Shown in pieces: positions 16,941-27,042 of a stretch of DNA of 64,000 nucleotides. Every line of letters begins with the position of its first letter. Position 1 is the first letter of the stretch. The notes below the pieces were generated by a model. It was not told the origin of the DNA. It was given only the letters and a program-made list of their open reading frames with translations, and did not search any database. A program made the position numbers and the translations under genes. Source of the DNA: Halomonas sp. TA22 (GTDB taxonomy: Bacteria; Pseudomonadota; Gammaproteobacteria; Pseudomonadales; Halomonadaceae); contig NZ_CP053108.1 in assembly GCF_013009075.1 (NCBI RefSeq), forward strand, positions 3,668,498 to 3,732,497, read 5' to 3'.

Positions 16941-18108
16941 CGCCGCTGAGCACACGAATACCGACATTGGCGATCGTGGCGACCAGCAGCATGGTCAGCA
17001 CCATCGGCCAGGCGCTGTCGATGGCAAAGGCGCCGACCATCACCCCGGCCAGCGCCCCGCAGGTGAACTGGATACTGCCCTGTAGGGCGGCGGCGGTAGC
17101 ACTCATGTGATGGAAGTGATCGAGCAGCGAAGAGATCGCGTTGGGGGCGATCAAGCCGACCATACCGGTGAACAGCATGATCAGCGGCACCACGCTCCAC
17201 AGCGACTCGAGGCCGGTGGCGACCACCAGCACCAGCCCCAGCGCCGCCACCAGCTGTATGCCCAATCCCAGGCGCAGGTTCTGTTGCGGCGTGCGGGTGC
17301 TCAGCAGGCGGATATTGACCCGTGTCGAGGCCGCCATGATGAGCACGTTGACACCGAACACCACCGGGTACATCGCCGGCGACAGCTCGAAATGCTCCAT
17401 GTACAGAAATGGTGAGGCGGTAATGAAAGCGAACATGCCGGCAAAGGACATGGAGGCCGCCAGTACGTAGCCCATCGCCTCGCGGTGGCGCAGTACGCTG
17501 GCGTAGTTGGCCAATACCTGCCTGAGCGAGGCGGTGGGCTGCCCGGGGGCCCGTGTCTCAGGCAGCTGCGTTCCCATCAGCCACAGCAGGAAGGCCGCAT
17601 AACCCGCCAGGAACACGAAGATCAGCCACCAGTCGGCCAGATGCAGCAGCACGCTGCCCACCGCCGGGGCCACCAAGGGTGCCAGCATCAGGATCATCGC
17701 CATGGTCGACATCACCCTGGCCGCCTCGCGCCCGCTGAAGCAGTCGCGCACGATGGCCGCCGAATTGACCACGCACGCCCCGCCCCCCAGCGCCTGCACG
17801 AAGCGCCAGAACCACAGCTCGCCAAGGCTGTCGACTTGGGTGATGACGAGACTGGCGACCAGGAACAGGGCAAGCCCCGAGAGAAGTACCGGCTTGCGCC
17901 CCAGGCGGTCCGAGAGCGGTCCGCAGATCAACTGGCCGATGGCGAAGCCGAGCAGGAAGACGCTGATCGACAGTTCGGTGTGATGAATGCTCGCACCGAC
18001 CGACTCGGCCAGTGCCGGCATCGCCGGTAGATAGGCATCGATGGCGAACGGCGCCAAGGCAGTATTGGCAGCGACCAGCAGGGCGACACGGCGCGAATCA
18101 AGCTGCAC
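16924..18108 (-). CDS. Bcr/CflA-family multidrug efflux MFS transporter
   Basis: Drug:H+ antiporter-1 type major facilitator of 394 residues with twelve hydrophobic segments. The start MQLDSRRVALLVAANTALAPFAIDAYLPAMP matches the Bcr/CflA pattern (acidic D-x-YLPA in TM1), the loop 2-3 motif is GPLSDRLGRKPVLL, and the TM5 antiporter region is APAVGSVLL. The start codon is GTG at 18108 with AAGGAG 6 bases upstream. It exports drugs such as bicyclomycin or sulfonamide in relatives. It overlaps the TSUP gene downstream. Confidence 0.88.
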   Translation of the reverse strand: MQLDSRRVALLVAANTALAPFAIDAYLPAMPALAESVGASIHHTELSISVFLLGFAIGQLICGPLSDRLGRKPVLLSGLALFLVASLVITQVDSLGELWFWRFVQALGGGACVVNSAAIVRDCFSGREAARVMSTMAMILMLAPLVAPAVGSVLLHLADWWLIFVFLAGYAAFLLWLMGTQLPETRAPGQPTASLRQVLANYASVLRHREAMGYVLAASMSFAGMFAFITASPFLYMEHFELSPAMYPVVFGVNVLIMAASTRVNIRLLSTRTPQQNLRLGLGIQLVAALGLVLVVATGLESLWSVVPLIMLFTGMVGLIAPNAISSLLDHFHHMSATAAALQGSIQFTCGALAGVMVGAFAIDSAWPMVLTMLLVATIANVGIRVLSGDATRG

Positions 18109-18267
18109 GGGAACTCCTTGTCATCATGATAGTGAGATGGCATCACAATAGATAGGAGACTAATAGTACTCGCTTCAGCGGCATTTGGCTCGCTGCGGTA
18201 GGCGCATCGCAGGGCAATTGGTAAAGTGAGTCACGACCCTTCGTGTTCACCCATCAGGACGCTCATC

Positions 18268-19203
18268 ATGGCCAAGGACAAGCTTTCACAACTCAAGGAA
18301 ATGACCACCGTGGTCGCCGATACCGGCGATATCGAGGCCATTCGTCGCTTCACGCCCACCGATGCCACGACCAATCCGTCACTGATCCTGCAGGCTGCCC
18401 AGCATGAGGGAAGCCGCGAAAGAATGGCTGAACTGGCGCGCCAGAGCACCGATATCGATGACGCGCTGGACGCCGTGGCCGTCGAGATCGGCAGCGAGAT
18501 CAGTGCCCTGGTGCCCGGGTATGTCTCCACCGAAGTCAGCGCCAGGCTCTCCTTCGACACCAAGGCGACCCTGGCTCGGGCGCACTCGTTGATCGAACGC
18601 TACGAACGGCGCAGCGTCGGGCGTGAGCGCATCCTGATCAAGATCGCCTCGACTTGGGAAGGGATCCGCGCCGCTCACTCACTCGAGCGCGAGGGCATCC
18701 GTACCAACCTGACGCTGCTGTTCAGCTTCGCCCAGGCCCAGGCCTGCGCCGATGCCGGCATCACGTTGATCTCACCCTTTGTCGGACGCATTCTCGACTG
18801 GCACAAGGCGCGCGACCCGCAGGCCGATTTCCATGGCGATAACGACCCCGGTGTACAGTCGGTCAAGCGTATCTATGAGCACTACAAGGGCCATGGCTAC
18901 AAGACCATCGTGATGGGCGCCAGCTTCCGCAACGCAGCAGAGATCGAGGCGCTGGCGGGCTGCGACCGGCTGACCATCTCGCCCAAGCTATTGGCCGAAC
19001 TGGCCGGGAGCGAGGGCGAACTGCCGCGTCGCCTGTCGGCCCTAGAAGCCGAAACCTCCCCGCCCGAGGCGCTCAGCGAAGCGGATTTCCGCTGGGAGAT
19101 GAACGAGGATGCCATGGCCACCGAAAAACTCGCCGAGGGCATCCGCAAGTTCATGGACGATCAGCGCAAGCTGGAGATACTGCTGGGAGAGTTGCGGAAA
19201 TAA
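18268..19203 (+). CDS. tal: transaldolase
   Basis: Class I transaldolase (311 residues) of the pentose phosphate pathway, moving a dihydroxyacetone unit between sugar phosphates. The conserved N-terminus [16 protein letters not shown] and [10 protein letters not shown] are present. The Schiff-base lysine is Lys125 in [11 protein letters not shown], with [11 protein letters not shown] and [10 protein letters not shown] downstream, as in TalB (about 317 residues). ATG at 18268 is preceded by AGGACG; the open frame upstream is not conserved. It is a single gene, convergent with the STAS/PP2C pair. Confidence 0.95.
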   Translation: MAKDKLSQLKEMTTVVADTGDIEAIRRFTPTDATTNPSLILQAAQHEGSRERMAELARQSTDIDDALDAVAVEIGSEISALVPGYVSTEVSARLSFDTKATLARAHSLIERYERRSVGRERILIKIASTWEGIRAAHSLEREGIRTNLTLLFSFAQAQACADAGITLISPFVGRILDWHKARDPQADFHGDNDPGVQSVKRIYEHYKGHGYKTIVMGASFRNAAEIEALAGCDRLTISPKLLAELAGSEGELPRRLSALEAETSPPEALSEADFRWEMNEDAMATEKLAEGIRKFMDDQRKLEILLGELRK

Positions 19204-19219
19204 GAAGAGCGGCAGCAAG

Positions 19220-19726
19220 CTAGCGAACGGGATCGTGCTGCTGTGCCTCGAGGAGTTCCACCAGTGGTCGGAACTCCTCGTGGTTGTGTTCGTTCATGCG
19301 CATCAAGATGCGGTGCGCCTCGAGGATACGCTGCTGCATCCCTGCCTCGTCGGCGTTGATCTGCGGCAGCTCGTCGAGCTCCTGAGGCTCGGTCACCGGC
19401 GACTCCACCAGGGTGAAGTAGTGGGAGAAGCCCATGACATCGAGCATCCGCCGCACATCGGGATGATCGGCCACGATGGTCGGCGGACGCTCCAGCCTGC
19501 TGCGCACGGCCATGGCGACCTTGGCAAGAAATCCCAGCGCCGTGGAGTCCACATTGCTGACGTCGCGCAGATCGATCATCACCGCCCTCAGGCCTGGCGT
19601 ATTGGCCAGGCGCTCGACCTGATTGTCCAGCGTTGCACAAAGCGTCAGGCGTACGTCTCCGCACAGCTTGAGAACGAACACGCCGGAATCGAATGCCGCT
19701 TTCAGCCGACCTTCACACATTAGCAT
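19220..19726 (-). CDS. STAS-domain anti-sigma factor antagonist (HsbA-like)
   Basis: Protein of about 168 residues. The first 100 residues form a STAS domain with the phosphorylatable serine at Ser61 in NVDSTALGFLA. The remaining 65 residues are a helical acidic tail of unknown role. Such proteins are dephosphorylated by a PP2C phosphatase and then release a sigma factor by binding an anti-sigma factor or kinase. The partner phosphatase is encoded directly upstream with a 14-base overlap, as in the Pseudomonas hsbR-hsbA pair. ATG at 19726 is chosen (GAGCGGG upstream); TTG at 19732 and ATG at 19720 are alternatives. No anti-sigma kinase gene is adjacent. Confidence 0.85.
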   Translation of the reverse strand: MLMCEGRLKAAFDSGVFVLKLCGDVRLTLCATLDNQVERLANTPGLRAVMIDLRDVSNVDSTALGFLAKVAMAVRSRLERPPTIVADHPDVRRMLDVMGFSHYFTLVESPVTEPQELDELPQINADEAGMQQRILEAHRILMRMNEHNHEEFRPLVELLEAQQHDPVR

Positions 19727-20912
19727 CGTCAAACCCGCTCAACGTCATGATCGTCAGGTCATCCGGAAGCTGGTCTTCCGGGGTCTTCGCGTGGGCAGGC
19801 GTTGCATTGCCCTCCTCCCTCGCTTCGTCGCCACTGACCAGCCTCCCCCGTAGTGCGGCTGCGCCATCGCACACCCGCACCAGTCGCTCGAGCTCCTTCA
19901 GCCGGGCATCCAGCCCATTACCGGGCAGACACTCCAATACGCCATCAGAACATAACCATAATCGGAACTTTTGCGGCAGTGCACAACCCAGCGCAGGATA
20001 TCGCGCATCCGGGAACAACCCAACCGGCATGCCTTCGCCGGGCAATACCTCAAACCCCTTGCGGCTGACCAGCATCGGCATCGGCATCTGAGCGCCGAGC
20101 GAATAGTGCAGATAGTGGCGTTGAAGGTCAATGACCCCAACGAATAGGGTGGTGTGCTTGCCTATCTTGGTCTCGAGCAGCTCTCGATTGAGCTCGGACA
20201 GCCAGCGTGCCGGCAGAGCCTCCGGCGACGCGCCGTCCCAGCGACCCAGCCAGCTGTTGCACAAGTACTTGAGTAATACGGTCACGAATGCCGAAGAGGC
20301 GCCATGCCCCGAGACATCGGCAAAATAGAAGACGCAGTAGCGCTCGTCAAAGCGTTGAAAATCGAGAAAGTCGCCAGAGAGATAGAGCGAAGGAGAGAGC
20401 GAGAAGTCGCAGGTCACCCCTCCTACCGTCAAGGGATTGGGTGGCAACAGCTTGCGCTGGATATGTCCCCCGGCCTGCTGGTCGAGACGCAGCGTCTCCA
20501 GATGGATCTCCAGGTCGGCGTTGAGCACCGCCAACCGTTCGCGGTCGCGCTCGTGCTCCTGGGCCAGGCGATGAATCTCGATCACCCTGGCGATCATGCG
20601 CCTGAGGACATCGCCGTGGCGCAACGGCTCGACGATGTAGTCGACGAGCCCAGCCTCGACGGCCTTTAACAGATCGCGATCGAGACGCGTGTCGCTTACC
20701 ACCAGCGTTGGGCAGCGCTGGGCAAGCCCTGGCCACTCGTGACTCGGGACTGCATGCGCATGGGCCACGATCAAGGCAATACTATCGGGTAGTTGCTCGG
20801 CGCTCGCGGCGGCGACCACCGCAAAATCACCCTTGGCAATGGCCTCGGCCAGCGCATCACGCTCGTCGCCCGGCCGATCGAGCAACCCGATCAGGATTTT
20901 CGCACTGGCCAT
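19713..20912 (-). CDS. PP2C (RsbU/SpoIIE-type) phosphatase with degenerate receiver domain
   Basis: Protein of 399 residues. Residues 1-115 fold like a response-regulator receiver but lack its key residues: the phospho-acceptor region reads IALIVAHAH with no Asp, and the usual KP pair is EP at 95-96. Residues 115-155 are a coiled-coil linker. Residues 160-390 are a PP2C domain with metal-binding SGDFLDF (Asp181) and FADVSGHG (Asp199). It should dephosphorylate the STAS protein encoded next to it. Because the receiver cannot be phosphorylated in the normal way, the input is probably a protein interaction or an unorthodox signal. Confidence 0.87.
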   Translation of the reverse strand: MASAKILIGLLDRPGDERDALAEAIAKGDFAVVAAASAEQLPDSIALIVAHAHAVPSHEWPGLAQRCPTLVVSDTRLDRDLLKAVEAGLVDYIVEPLRHGDVLRRMIARVIEIHRLAQEHERDRERLAVLNADLEIHLETLRLDQQAGGHIQRKLLPPNPLTVGGVTCDFSLSPSLYLSGDFLDFQRFDERYCVFYFADVSGHGASSAFVTVLLKYLCNSWLGRWDGASPEALPARWLSELNRELLETKIGKHTTLFVGVIDLQRHYLHYSLGAQMPMPMLVSRKGFEVLPGEGMPVGLFPDARYPALGCALPQKFRLWLCSDGVLECLPGNGLDARLKELERLVRVCDGAAALRGRLVSGDEAREEGNATPAHAKTPEDQLPDDLTIMTLSGFDDANV

Positions 20913-20964
20913 CGCTTGCCTACCCTAGGTCCGTTATTGCTGTGCCTCGAATGCACTCTCATCA

Positions 20965-21756
20965 TCATTCATCGAAAGCGTCGTCATCGAAGGCGTCATC
21001 ATCGAAATTGAAGTCGAAATCATCGCTAGCGAAGGGGTCGTCACCCAACTCGCCATCGCTCACCTCGAAGCGGCGGCGCTGCAGATAGGTATCGCGGATG
21101 AAGCTGTAGCGATCGCCACTGATCAGCGCCTCCTGTTCGAGCAAGCCGGCCCGCACGTGCACCACATTGAGCGCCGTCAGTGCGATCCTGAGCGCCTCGT
21201 CATCGAGGTGATAGATGGGGTAGGTATAGATGTCCAGCGGCAGGCCGGCAGTATCGCGCACCGTGCTCGGCCCAAGAAACGGCAGGACCAGGAAGGGCCC
21301 TTCGCCCACACCCCAGGCGCCGAGTGTCTGGCCGAAGTCCTCCTCGCGACCCGTGATCTCCATGTGCGTGGCGAAGTCCCAAAGCCCGCCGATCCCCACC
21401 GTGCTATTGATCAAAAAGCGGCTGGTGGCGATCCCAGCATTGCCGGGCTTGCCTTGGAGCAGACTGTTGAGCGCGGTCCGAATCTCCCCCAGGTTCGAAA
21501 AGAAGTTGCCCACCCCGGTCTGCACCGGTCGCGGGGTAATGGCATCGTAACCCCTGGCTACCGGCCGCAGAATGGCTCGGTCAAGAGCCTCGTTAAAGGT
21601 GAATACCCGGCGGTTGAAACCCTCCCAGGGGTCGTCCGGGTGCCGCTCGACGGTCTGTGCTCCGGCACATCCGGCCAGTAGCGCTGTCGCCAACAGCACC
21701 GCCACGCATCGAACGCACCTTGCTCGCCCTCTCCCCCACCATCCATTGCCGCTCAT
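20965..21756 (-). CDS. mlaA: MlaA/VacJ outer-membrane lipoprotein
   Basis: Lipoprotein of 263 residues with lipobox LLAGC (Cys30) after a hydrophobic signal. The family core is DPWEGFNRRVFTFNEALD, with RFLINSTVGIGGLWD, FGQTLGAWGVG and GPSTVRDTAGLPLD. MlaA forms an outer-membrane channel that removes misplaced phospholipids and hands them to MlaC. The C-terminus is unusual: an acidic tail of about 30 residues with the repeat DDDAFDDDAFDE. No mlaBCDEF genes are nearby. Confidence 0.93.
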   Translation of the reverse strand: MSGNGWWGRGRARCVRCVAVLLATALLAGCAGAQTVERHPDDPWEGFNRRVFTFNEALDRAILRPVARGYDAITPRPVQTGVGNFFSNLGEIRTALNSLLQGKPGNAGIATSRFLINSTVGIGGLWDFATHMEITGREEDFGQTLGAWGVGEGPFLVLPFLGPSTVRDTAGLPLDIYTYPIYHLDDEALRIALTALNVVHVRAGLLEQEALISGDRYSFIRDTYLQRRRFEVSDGELGDDPFASDDFDFNFDDDAFDDDAFDE

Positions 21757-21777
21757 CGTCTTCGTCCTGTCGGGTCA

Positions 21778-22899
21778 TCAAACCTTGCGTAGCACCACGT
21801 TGCCGGCACTGTATCCGGCGCCAAAGGAACACACCACTCCGAGCTGCCCCGAGGCGAGATCATCGCGATGAAGGTGAAAGGCGATGATCGAGCCTGCGGA
21901 ACTGGTATTGGCATAACGATCGAGAATGATCGGCGCCGTCCTCTCGTCGGGCTCATGGCCCAGCACACGACGCGCAATCAGGTCGTTCATGTGCCGGTTG
22001 GCCTGATGCAGCCAGAGCCGGCTCAGATCGCTGCCCTGCAGATCGAGGGAGGCGAGATGCTCGTTGATCATCTGCGACACCATCGGGCAGACCTCCTTGA
22101 AGACACGCCGCCCCTCCTGCACGAACAGCTTGTCTGGCAGCAACGGGTCGCTGTCGGTGATCCGGTTGAGAAAGCCCGAATTGTTGCGGATCGCATTGGA
22201 GAAGCGCGTGCTCAGCCGTGTGCCGAGTATCTCGAATCGCCCATCGGCGGTCGCCAGATCGTCCGCCTCCAGCACCACCGCCGTGCAGGCGTCACCGAAG
22301 ATGAAGTGGCTGTCACGTTCGCGGAAATTGAGGTGCGCCGAGCAGATCTCGGGATTGACCACCAATGCACGGCGCACGTTGCCGGCGCGAATGGCATTCG
22401 CGGCATTGTCGATGGCAAAGGTGGCCGAGCTGCAGGCGACGTTCATGTCGAAAGCATAGCCCCGCGTACCCAGCAGCGCCTGCAATTCCACCGCCACTGC
22501 TGGATAGGGTCGCTCCAGGTTGGAGCAGGCAACGATCAGCAAGTCGATATCGGCAGCCTCGATACCGGCGGCCTCCAGCGCCTGGCCCGCCGCGACCCGC
22601 CCCATTTCGCACTGGATGGAGGGAGCGTCGTTGTGTCGCTCGGCAAGCCTAGGACGCATGCGTTCGGGATCGAGAATTCCCGAGGCATCCAGTACATAAC
22701 GGCTGTGTATGCCCGACGCCTTGACGATGAATTCACTACTCGAATACTGCAGAGCCTCGCGCTCGCCGGCGGCGATCGCCTCGGCGTGGCGCGCATTTTC
22801 ACGATCCACCCAGGTATTGAACGACGCCACCAGGGCATCGTTGTCGATGGCGTGCTCGGGCGTATAGAGCCCTGTGCCGCTGATCACCGCATTCATCAT
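21778..22899 (-). CDS. beta-ketoacyl-ACP synthase III-like protein (long form)
   Basis: Thiolase-fold condensing enzyme of 373 residues, longer than typical FabH (about 317). The catalytic triad is visible: Cys156 in NVACSSATFA, His in LHQANRHMND and Asn in DRYANTSSAGS, plus a C-terminal GFGAGYSAG-type loop (SFGAGYSAGN). It would condense an acyl-CoA primer with malonyl-ACP, or a related substrate. It is not in a fab cluster and lies by itself downstream of hrpA and upstream of mlaA. The start at 22899 (ATGATG) follows AGGGAGAACGCC. Confidence 0.88.
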   Translation of the reverse strand: MMNAVISGTGLYTPEHAIDNDALVASFNTWVDRENARHAEAIAAGEREALQYSSSEFIVKASGIHSRYVLDASGILDPERMRPRLAERHNDAPSIQCEMGRVAAGQALEAAGIEAADIDLLIVACSNLERPYPAVAVELQALLGTRGYAFDMNVACSSATFAIDNAANAIRAGNVRRALVVNPEICSAHLNFRERDSHFIFGDACTAVVLEADDLATADGRFEILGTRLSTRFSNAIRNNSGFLNRITDSDPLLPDKLFVQEGRRVFKEVCPMVSQMINEHLASLDLQGSDLSRLWLHQANRHMNDLIARRVLGHEPDERTAPIILDRYANTSSAGSIIAFHLHRDDLASGQLGVVCSFGAGYSAGNVVLRKV

Positions 22900-23010
22900 G
22901 GCGTTCTCCCTCTGACGACGTCGGGACATGGCGAACATGCCGCACGCGTGTCTATCTATTGCTATGCTAAATCTCGCCGCCCCACGGCGTGTCGGCGTGT
23001 ACCTCACCGG

Positions 23011-26000
23011 TTAGGGCTGGCGTCCGCTAATCTCTGACCAACGACGCTCAAGGCGCTTGCTCGAGACGGGCAACAAGGTGCCAAGTTGCTGAGCGAACAG
23101 CGATACCCTGAGCTCTTCAATCCACCACCCGAACTCCACCAAGTCGGGATTTGGCAGGCCGGCGCGTCGACTCGTCTCGAGTCGGCTGGCAAGACGCGAC
23201 TCGAAATTCTGCACCTCCTGCATCATCATCTGGTCGCGCATGCGCTCGCGGGGCGCCTTCTCCAGCCGCAGCGAGACCGCTTCCATATAGCGTGGATACT
23301 GCTCGAGCCAGCCTCCCGCCTCAGTGATGAAACCGGGATGGACCAGGCGCTGCATTTGCGCTTTGACATCACTGTAGACCAGCGCCAAAGCGAAGCTCAG
23401 GTTGCCCTTCAAGGCCTTGGCGACGGCTAGATGACCGCTCAGGGCCTTTTCCAGCACCACCACAAGCTGCTCACCGTGGGGCACCAGAGCCGCTCTTGTC
23501 TCGGCCAGACGCTGGTCGAGCGCCTGGCGCGAACGAGGCAGCGGATCCACCGCCACCACCTGCTGGAAGACCGCCAACACGACATCGTCAACGAGTTCGC
23601 GCTTGCTGCCCACCTTGGTGAAGAGCAGTGCACAGCGCTCTAGGTCCGGCAATTTCGTGACCATGCGCGCCTGGTCAGGCAGCCGAGCCATCGCTAGGCG
23701 CGCTATCCCCTTGCGATGCGCCTCACGCGCCTTGAGGGGATGGTCGAACAGCTCCACGGCCAGCCCCTGCTCGCTCTCGACTAGCGCCGGGAAGGCCTCG
23801 ACGCGAATCCCCGCTTGGTTGGTGACGCGCGACTCCGGCAAAGCTTCAGCGGGCAGATCCTCGAGCACTTCGCCGGTGCCAGCGGTATCGGCCAGCGCCC
23901 GGGCCCCTTCGCTTGCCGCACGCTCAAAGCGCCGTATCAGTTCATCCAGGTCGCGCCCTTCGCCAAGCGTCCGGCCCTCATGGTCGACCACTCGGATATT
24001 CATGCGCAGGTGCGCCTCGAGCAGCTCCTCCTGCCAGTCGCCCGGCGTGAGACGCAACCCGGTCTTGACGCGCAGGAACTCGCCCAGCGCCGCCGTCAGC
24101 GGCACATCGTCGAGCAGCAGCCGCTCTAGGGCGGCGTCCACCCAATCCGGAATCGGCACCACCTGGCGGCGTACCGTCTTTGGCAGCGTCTTGAGTAGCG
24201 CAATGCACTTCTCGCGCAACAGCCCCGGCACCAGCCAGTCGAGGCGTGCCGCCGGCAGTTGCGAGAGCATGGCCGCCGGCACCGTCATCGTCACGCCGTC
24301 GTCGCTGGCACCGGGCTGAAAATGATAGGCGAGCGGGTAACGTACGCCTCCGAGCATCAACTCGTCGGGATACTGGACCTCGGTGACATCCTCGGCGTTG
24401 CGTGCAAGCAGGCTCGCCTTGTCGAACTTGAGGATGTTGGAGTCGTTGGCTTCAGCCCTCTTGCGCCAATGCTCGAAACCCTTGCCATTGGTGATATCCG
24501 AGGGCAGGCGCTGATCATAGAAGTCGAACAGCACCTCCTCGTCGACCAGGATATCGCGCTTGCGGGCGCGATCCTCGAGATCCTCGACCTCTTCGATCAG
24601 AGCACGATTGTGGACGAAGAACTCGGCCCCGGTGCGGTACTCGCCCTCGATCAGGCCGCGGCGAATGAATATCTCGCGCGATTCCGTCGGTGCGATCGGC
24701 CCATAGTGCACCTTACGTCGGGCGACGATAGGCAAACCGAATAGCGTGACCTGCTCGAAGGCGACCACCTGGGCGCGCTTCATCTCCCAGTGCGGCTCGC
24801 TGTAGCTGCGTTTGACCAGATGTCCGGCCAGCGGTTCGATCCATTCCGGCTCGACTCTTGCCACCTGCCGCGCAAACAGCTTCGAAGTCTCGACCAGCTC
24901 GCCGGCCATGATCCACTTGGGGCTCTTCTTGGCCAGGCCCGACCCCGGGTGAATCATGAATTTGCGGTTGCGTGCCCCAAGGTATTCACGATTCTCGAGC
25001 AGTTGGCCGAGATGGGAGAGAAGGCCGGTAAGCAGTGCCTGGTGCAGCTTGACGCCCCCCTCACGGCGGCGGCGCGCCAGTTCGGCGTCGCTCGGAGCGC
25101 GCTCCAGTGCCTTCGCCTCAGGGAGAGGCGGAGGCGCGGGAACCTGGATCTCCATGTCACGCAGCAGTTGCTTGAGCTGACGAAAAGTGTCGTGCCATTC
25201 GCGCAATCGCAGGTAGCTCAGGTAATTTTCGCGACACCAGCGCCTGAGCTGATTGCCTGACAGCGCCTCACGCGCCGCCTCGAAGCCGTGCCATAGGTTC
25301 AGCCATGCGGCAAAGTCGGAATCGGCGTCGTTCCAGCGTCGGTGTGCTTGATCGGCGGCCTGGCGCTTGTCGGCCGGGCGATCGCGGGGGTCCTGCACGG
25401 CCAGCGCCGAGACCACGATCAGCACCTCGCGCAGCGCACCGTTCTCGGCACCGGCCAGGACCATGCGCGCCAAGCGCGGATCGATGGGCAGCCTGGCGAG
25501 GCGCCGCCCCAGGGTCGTCAGCCGGTTATCCTCGTCCACCGCGCCAAGCTCGAACAGCAGCCGGAATCCATCCTTGATGAAGCGTGAGTCGGGGGCATCG
25601 ACGAACGGAAAGGCCTCGATGTCGCCAAGCTTGAGCGACAGCATCGAGAGAATCACCGAGGCGAGATTGGTGCGCTGGATTTCCGGCTCGGTGAACGCCG
25701 GTCGCGCGAGGTAGTCCTCCTCGTCGTAGAGGCGAATGCACACCCCTTCGGCGATACGCCCACAGCGCCCCTTGCGTTGGTCGGCACTGGCCTGGCTGAC
25801 CGGCTCGACCGGCAGGCGCTGCACCTTGGCGCGATAGCTGTAGCGGCTGATGCGTACCAGACCGGGGTCGATCACGTAGCGAATGCCCGGCACGGTGAGC
25901 GAGGTTTCGGCCACGTTGGTCGAGAGCACGATGCGCCGTCCGCGATGAGGCTGGAAGATGCGGTTCTGCTCGGCGTTGGAGAGACGCGCATAGAGTGGCA

Positions 26001-27042
26001 GGATCTCGGTATCGCGCAGGTCGGCGCGACGCAGGGTATCGGCGGTCTCGCGTATCTCGCGCTCGCCGGGCAGGAATATCAGCACATCGCGCGGGCCGTG
26101 AAGCCAGCGTTTCTCGCGCTCGATCGTCTCGATCTCCTCGACGGCATGGAGAATGCCCTCTTGCAGAGTGCGGTCCTCCTCGTCCTCGGCCTCGCGAAGC
26201 AACGGCCGATAGCGCAACTCGACAGGATGGGTGCGACCACTCACCTGCACCACCGGTGCCGGCCTCAGCTCGCCATTCGCCTCTCGAGTTCCGAAGTGAG
26301 CGGCGAAGCGCTCGACGTCGATGGTCGCCGAGGTAATGATGATCTTGAGATCGGGGCGTCGCTCGGTGAGCCGCTTGAGATAGCCGAGCAGGAAATCGAT
26401 ATTGAGGCTGCGCTCATGTGCCTCATCGATGATGATCGCCTCATAGCGACCAAGGTCCGGGTCGTGCTGCGTCTCGGCCAGCAGGATACCGTCGGTCATC
26501 AGCTTGACCAGGGTGCGCTCGTTGGTCTGGTCGGAGAAGCGCACCTGATAGCCGACCTGCTCGCCCAGTGGCACCTGCAGCTCCTCGGCAAGCCGTGCCG
26601 CCACCGAGCGCGCCGCCAGCCGCCGGGGCTGGGTATGGCCGATCAGCCCACGGCGCCCAAGGCCGAGCTCCAGGCACATCTTGGGCAGCTGGGTGGTCTT
26701 TCCCGAGCCGGTCTCACCTGCAATCACCACCACTTGGTGCTCGCTCAACGCCTCGAAAATGTCCTTTCGGCGTTCGGCGACCGGCAACTCGTCAGGATAG
26801 TGAAGATGCAGCGGCAATTCGCGCCGCGCCGCCACCTGGGCACAGGAGGTCTCAATACGCTGCTCTACCTCACGCAGGCCACGATCCACCGGCTTGCCAT
26901 CGCGGGCACGGCGCTGCAGGCCCGCCAGGCGCTTGCCCAGTTCACGAACGTCGCGCAGGCGACACTCGCCCAGGCGTCGTTGCAGGCTCTCCAGTCGGGA
27001 GATCACGCTGTCGGCAGGTTGCGAAGTCGATGTGGGACTCAA
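23011..27042 (-). CDS. hrpA: ATP-dependent RNA helicase HrpA
   Basis: DEAH-box helicase of about 1343 residues (E. coli HrpA 1300). The N-terminal RecA domain has Walker A GETGSGKTT at 109-117, DEAH at 206-209 and SATID. The second RecA domain has STNVAETSLTVPG and QRKGRCGR. HA2/OB-fold and a long C-terminal HrpA region (DUF3418-like) follow. The open frame runs to 27300, but it overlaps the fadD region and lacks homology. I choose TTG at 27042, which has GAGGA 5 bases upstream and yields the expected N-terminal helix; GTG at 27006 is an alternative. HrpA acts on mRNA and stalled ribosomes in E. coli. Confidence 0.92.
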   Translation of the reverse strand: MSPTSTSQPADSVISRLESLQRRLGECRLRDVRELGKRLAGLQRRARDGKPVDRGLREVEQRIETSCAQVAARRELPLHLHYPDELPVAERRKDIFEALSEHQVVVIAGETGSGKTTQLPKMCLELGLGRRGLIGHTQPRRLAARSVAARLAEELQVPLGEQVGYQVRFSDQTNERTLVKLMTDGILLAETQHDPDLGRYEAIIIDEAHERSLNIDFLLGYLKRLTERRPDLKIIITSATIDVERFAAHFGTREANGELRPAPVVQVSGRTHPVELRYRPLLREAEDEEDRTLQEGILHAVEEIETIEREKRWLHGPRDVLIFLPGEREIRETADTLRRADLRDTEILPLYARLSNAEQNRIFQPHRGRRIVLSTNVAETSLTVPGIRYVIDPGLVRISRYSYRAKVQRLPVEPVSQASADQRKGRCGRIAEGVCIRLYDEEDYLARPAFTEPEIQRTNLASVILSMLSLKLGDIEAFPFVDAPDSRFIKDGFRLLFELGAVDEDNRLTTLGRRLARLPIDPRLARMVLAGAENGALREVLIVVSALAVQDPRDRPADKRQAADQAHRRWNDADSDFAAWLNLWHGFEAAREALSGNQLRRWCRENYLSYLRLREWHDTFRQLKQLLRDMEIQVPAPPPLPEAKALERAPSDAELARRRREGGVKLHQALLTGLLSHLGQLLENREYLGARNRKFMIHPGSGLAKKSPKWIMAGELVETSKLFARQVARVEPEWIEPLAGHLVKRSYSEPHWEMKRAQVVAFEQVTLFGLPIVARRKVHYGPIAPTESREIFIRRGLIEGEYRTGAEFFVHNRALIEEVEDLEDRARKRDILVDEEVLFDFYDQRLPSDITNGKGFEHWRKRAEANDSNILKFDKASLLARNAEDVTEVQYPDELMLGGVRYPLAYHFQPGASDDGVTMTVPAAMLSQLPAARLDWLVPGLLREKCIALLKTLPKTVRRQVVPIPDWVDAALERLLLDDVPLTAALGEFLRVKTGLRLTPGDWQEELLEAHLRMNIRVVDHEGRTLGEGRDLDELIRRFERAASEGARALADTAGTGEVLEDLPAEALPESRVTNQAGIRVEAFPALVESEQGLAVELFDHPLKAREAHRKGIARLAMARLPDQARMVTKLPDLERCALLFTKVGSKRELVDDVVLAVFQQVVAVDPLPRSRQALDQRLAETRAALVPHGEQLVVVLEKALSGHLAVAKALKGNLSFALALVYSDVKAQMQRLVHPGFITEAGGWLEQYPRYMEAVSLRLEKAPRERMRDQMMMQEVQNFESRLASRLETSRRAGLPNPDLVEFGWWIEELRVSLFAQQLGTLLPVSSKRLERRWSEISGRQP

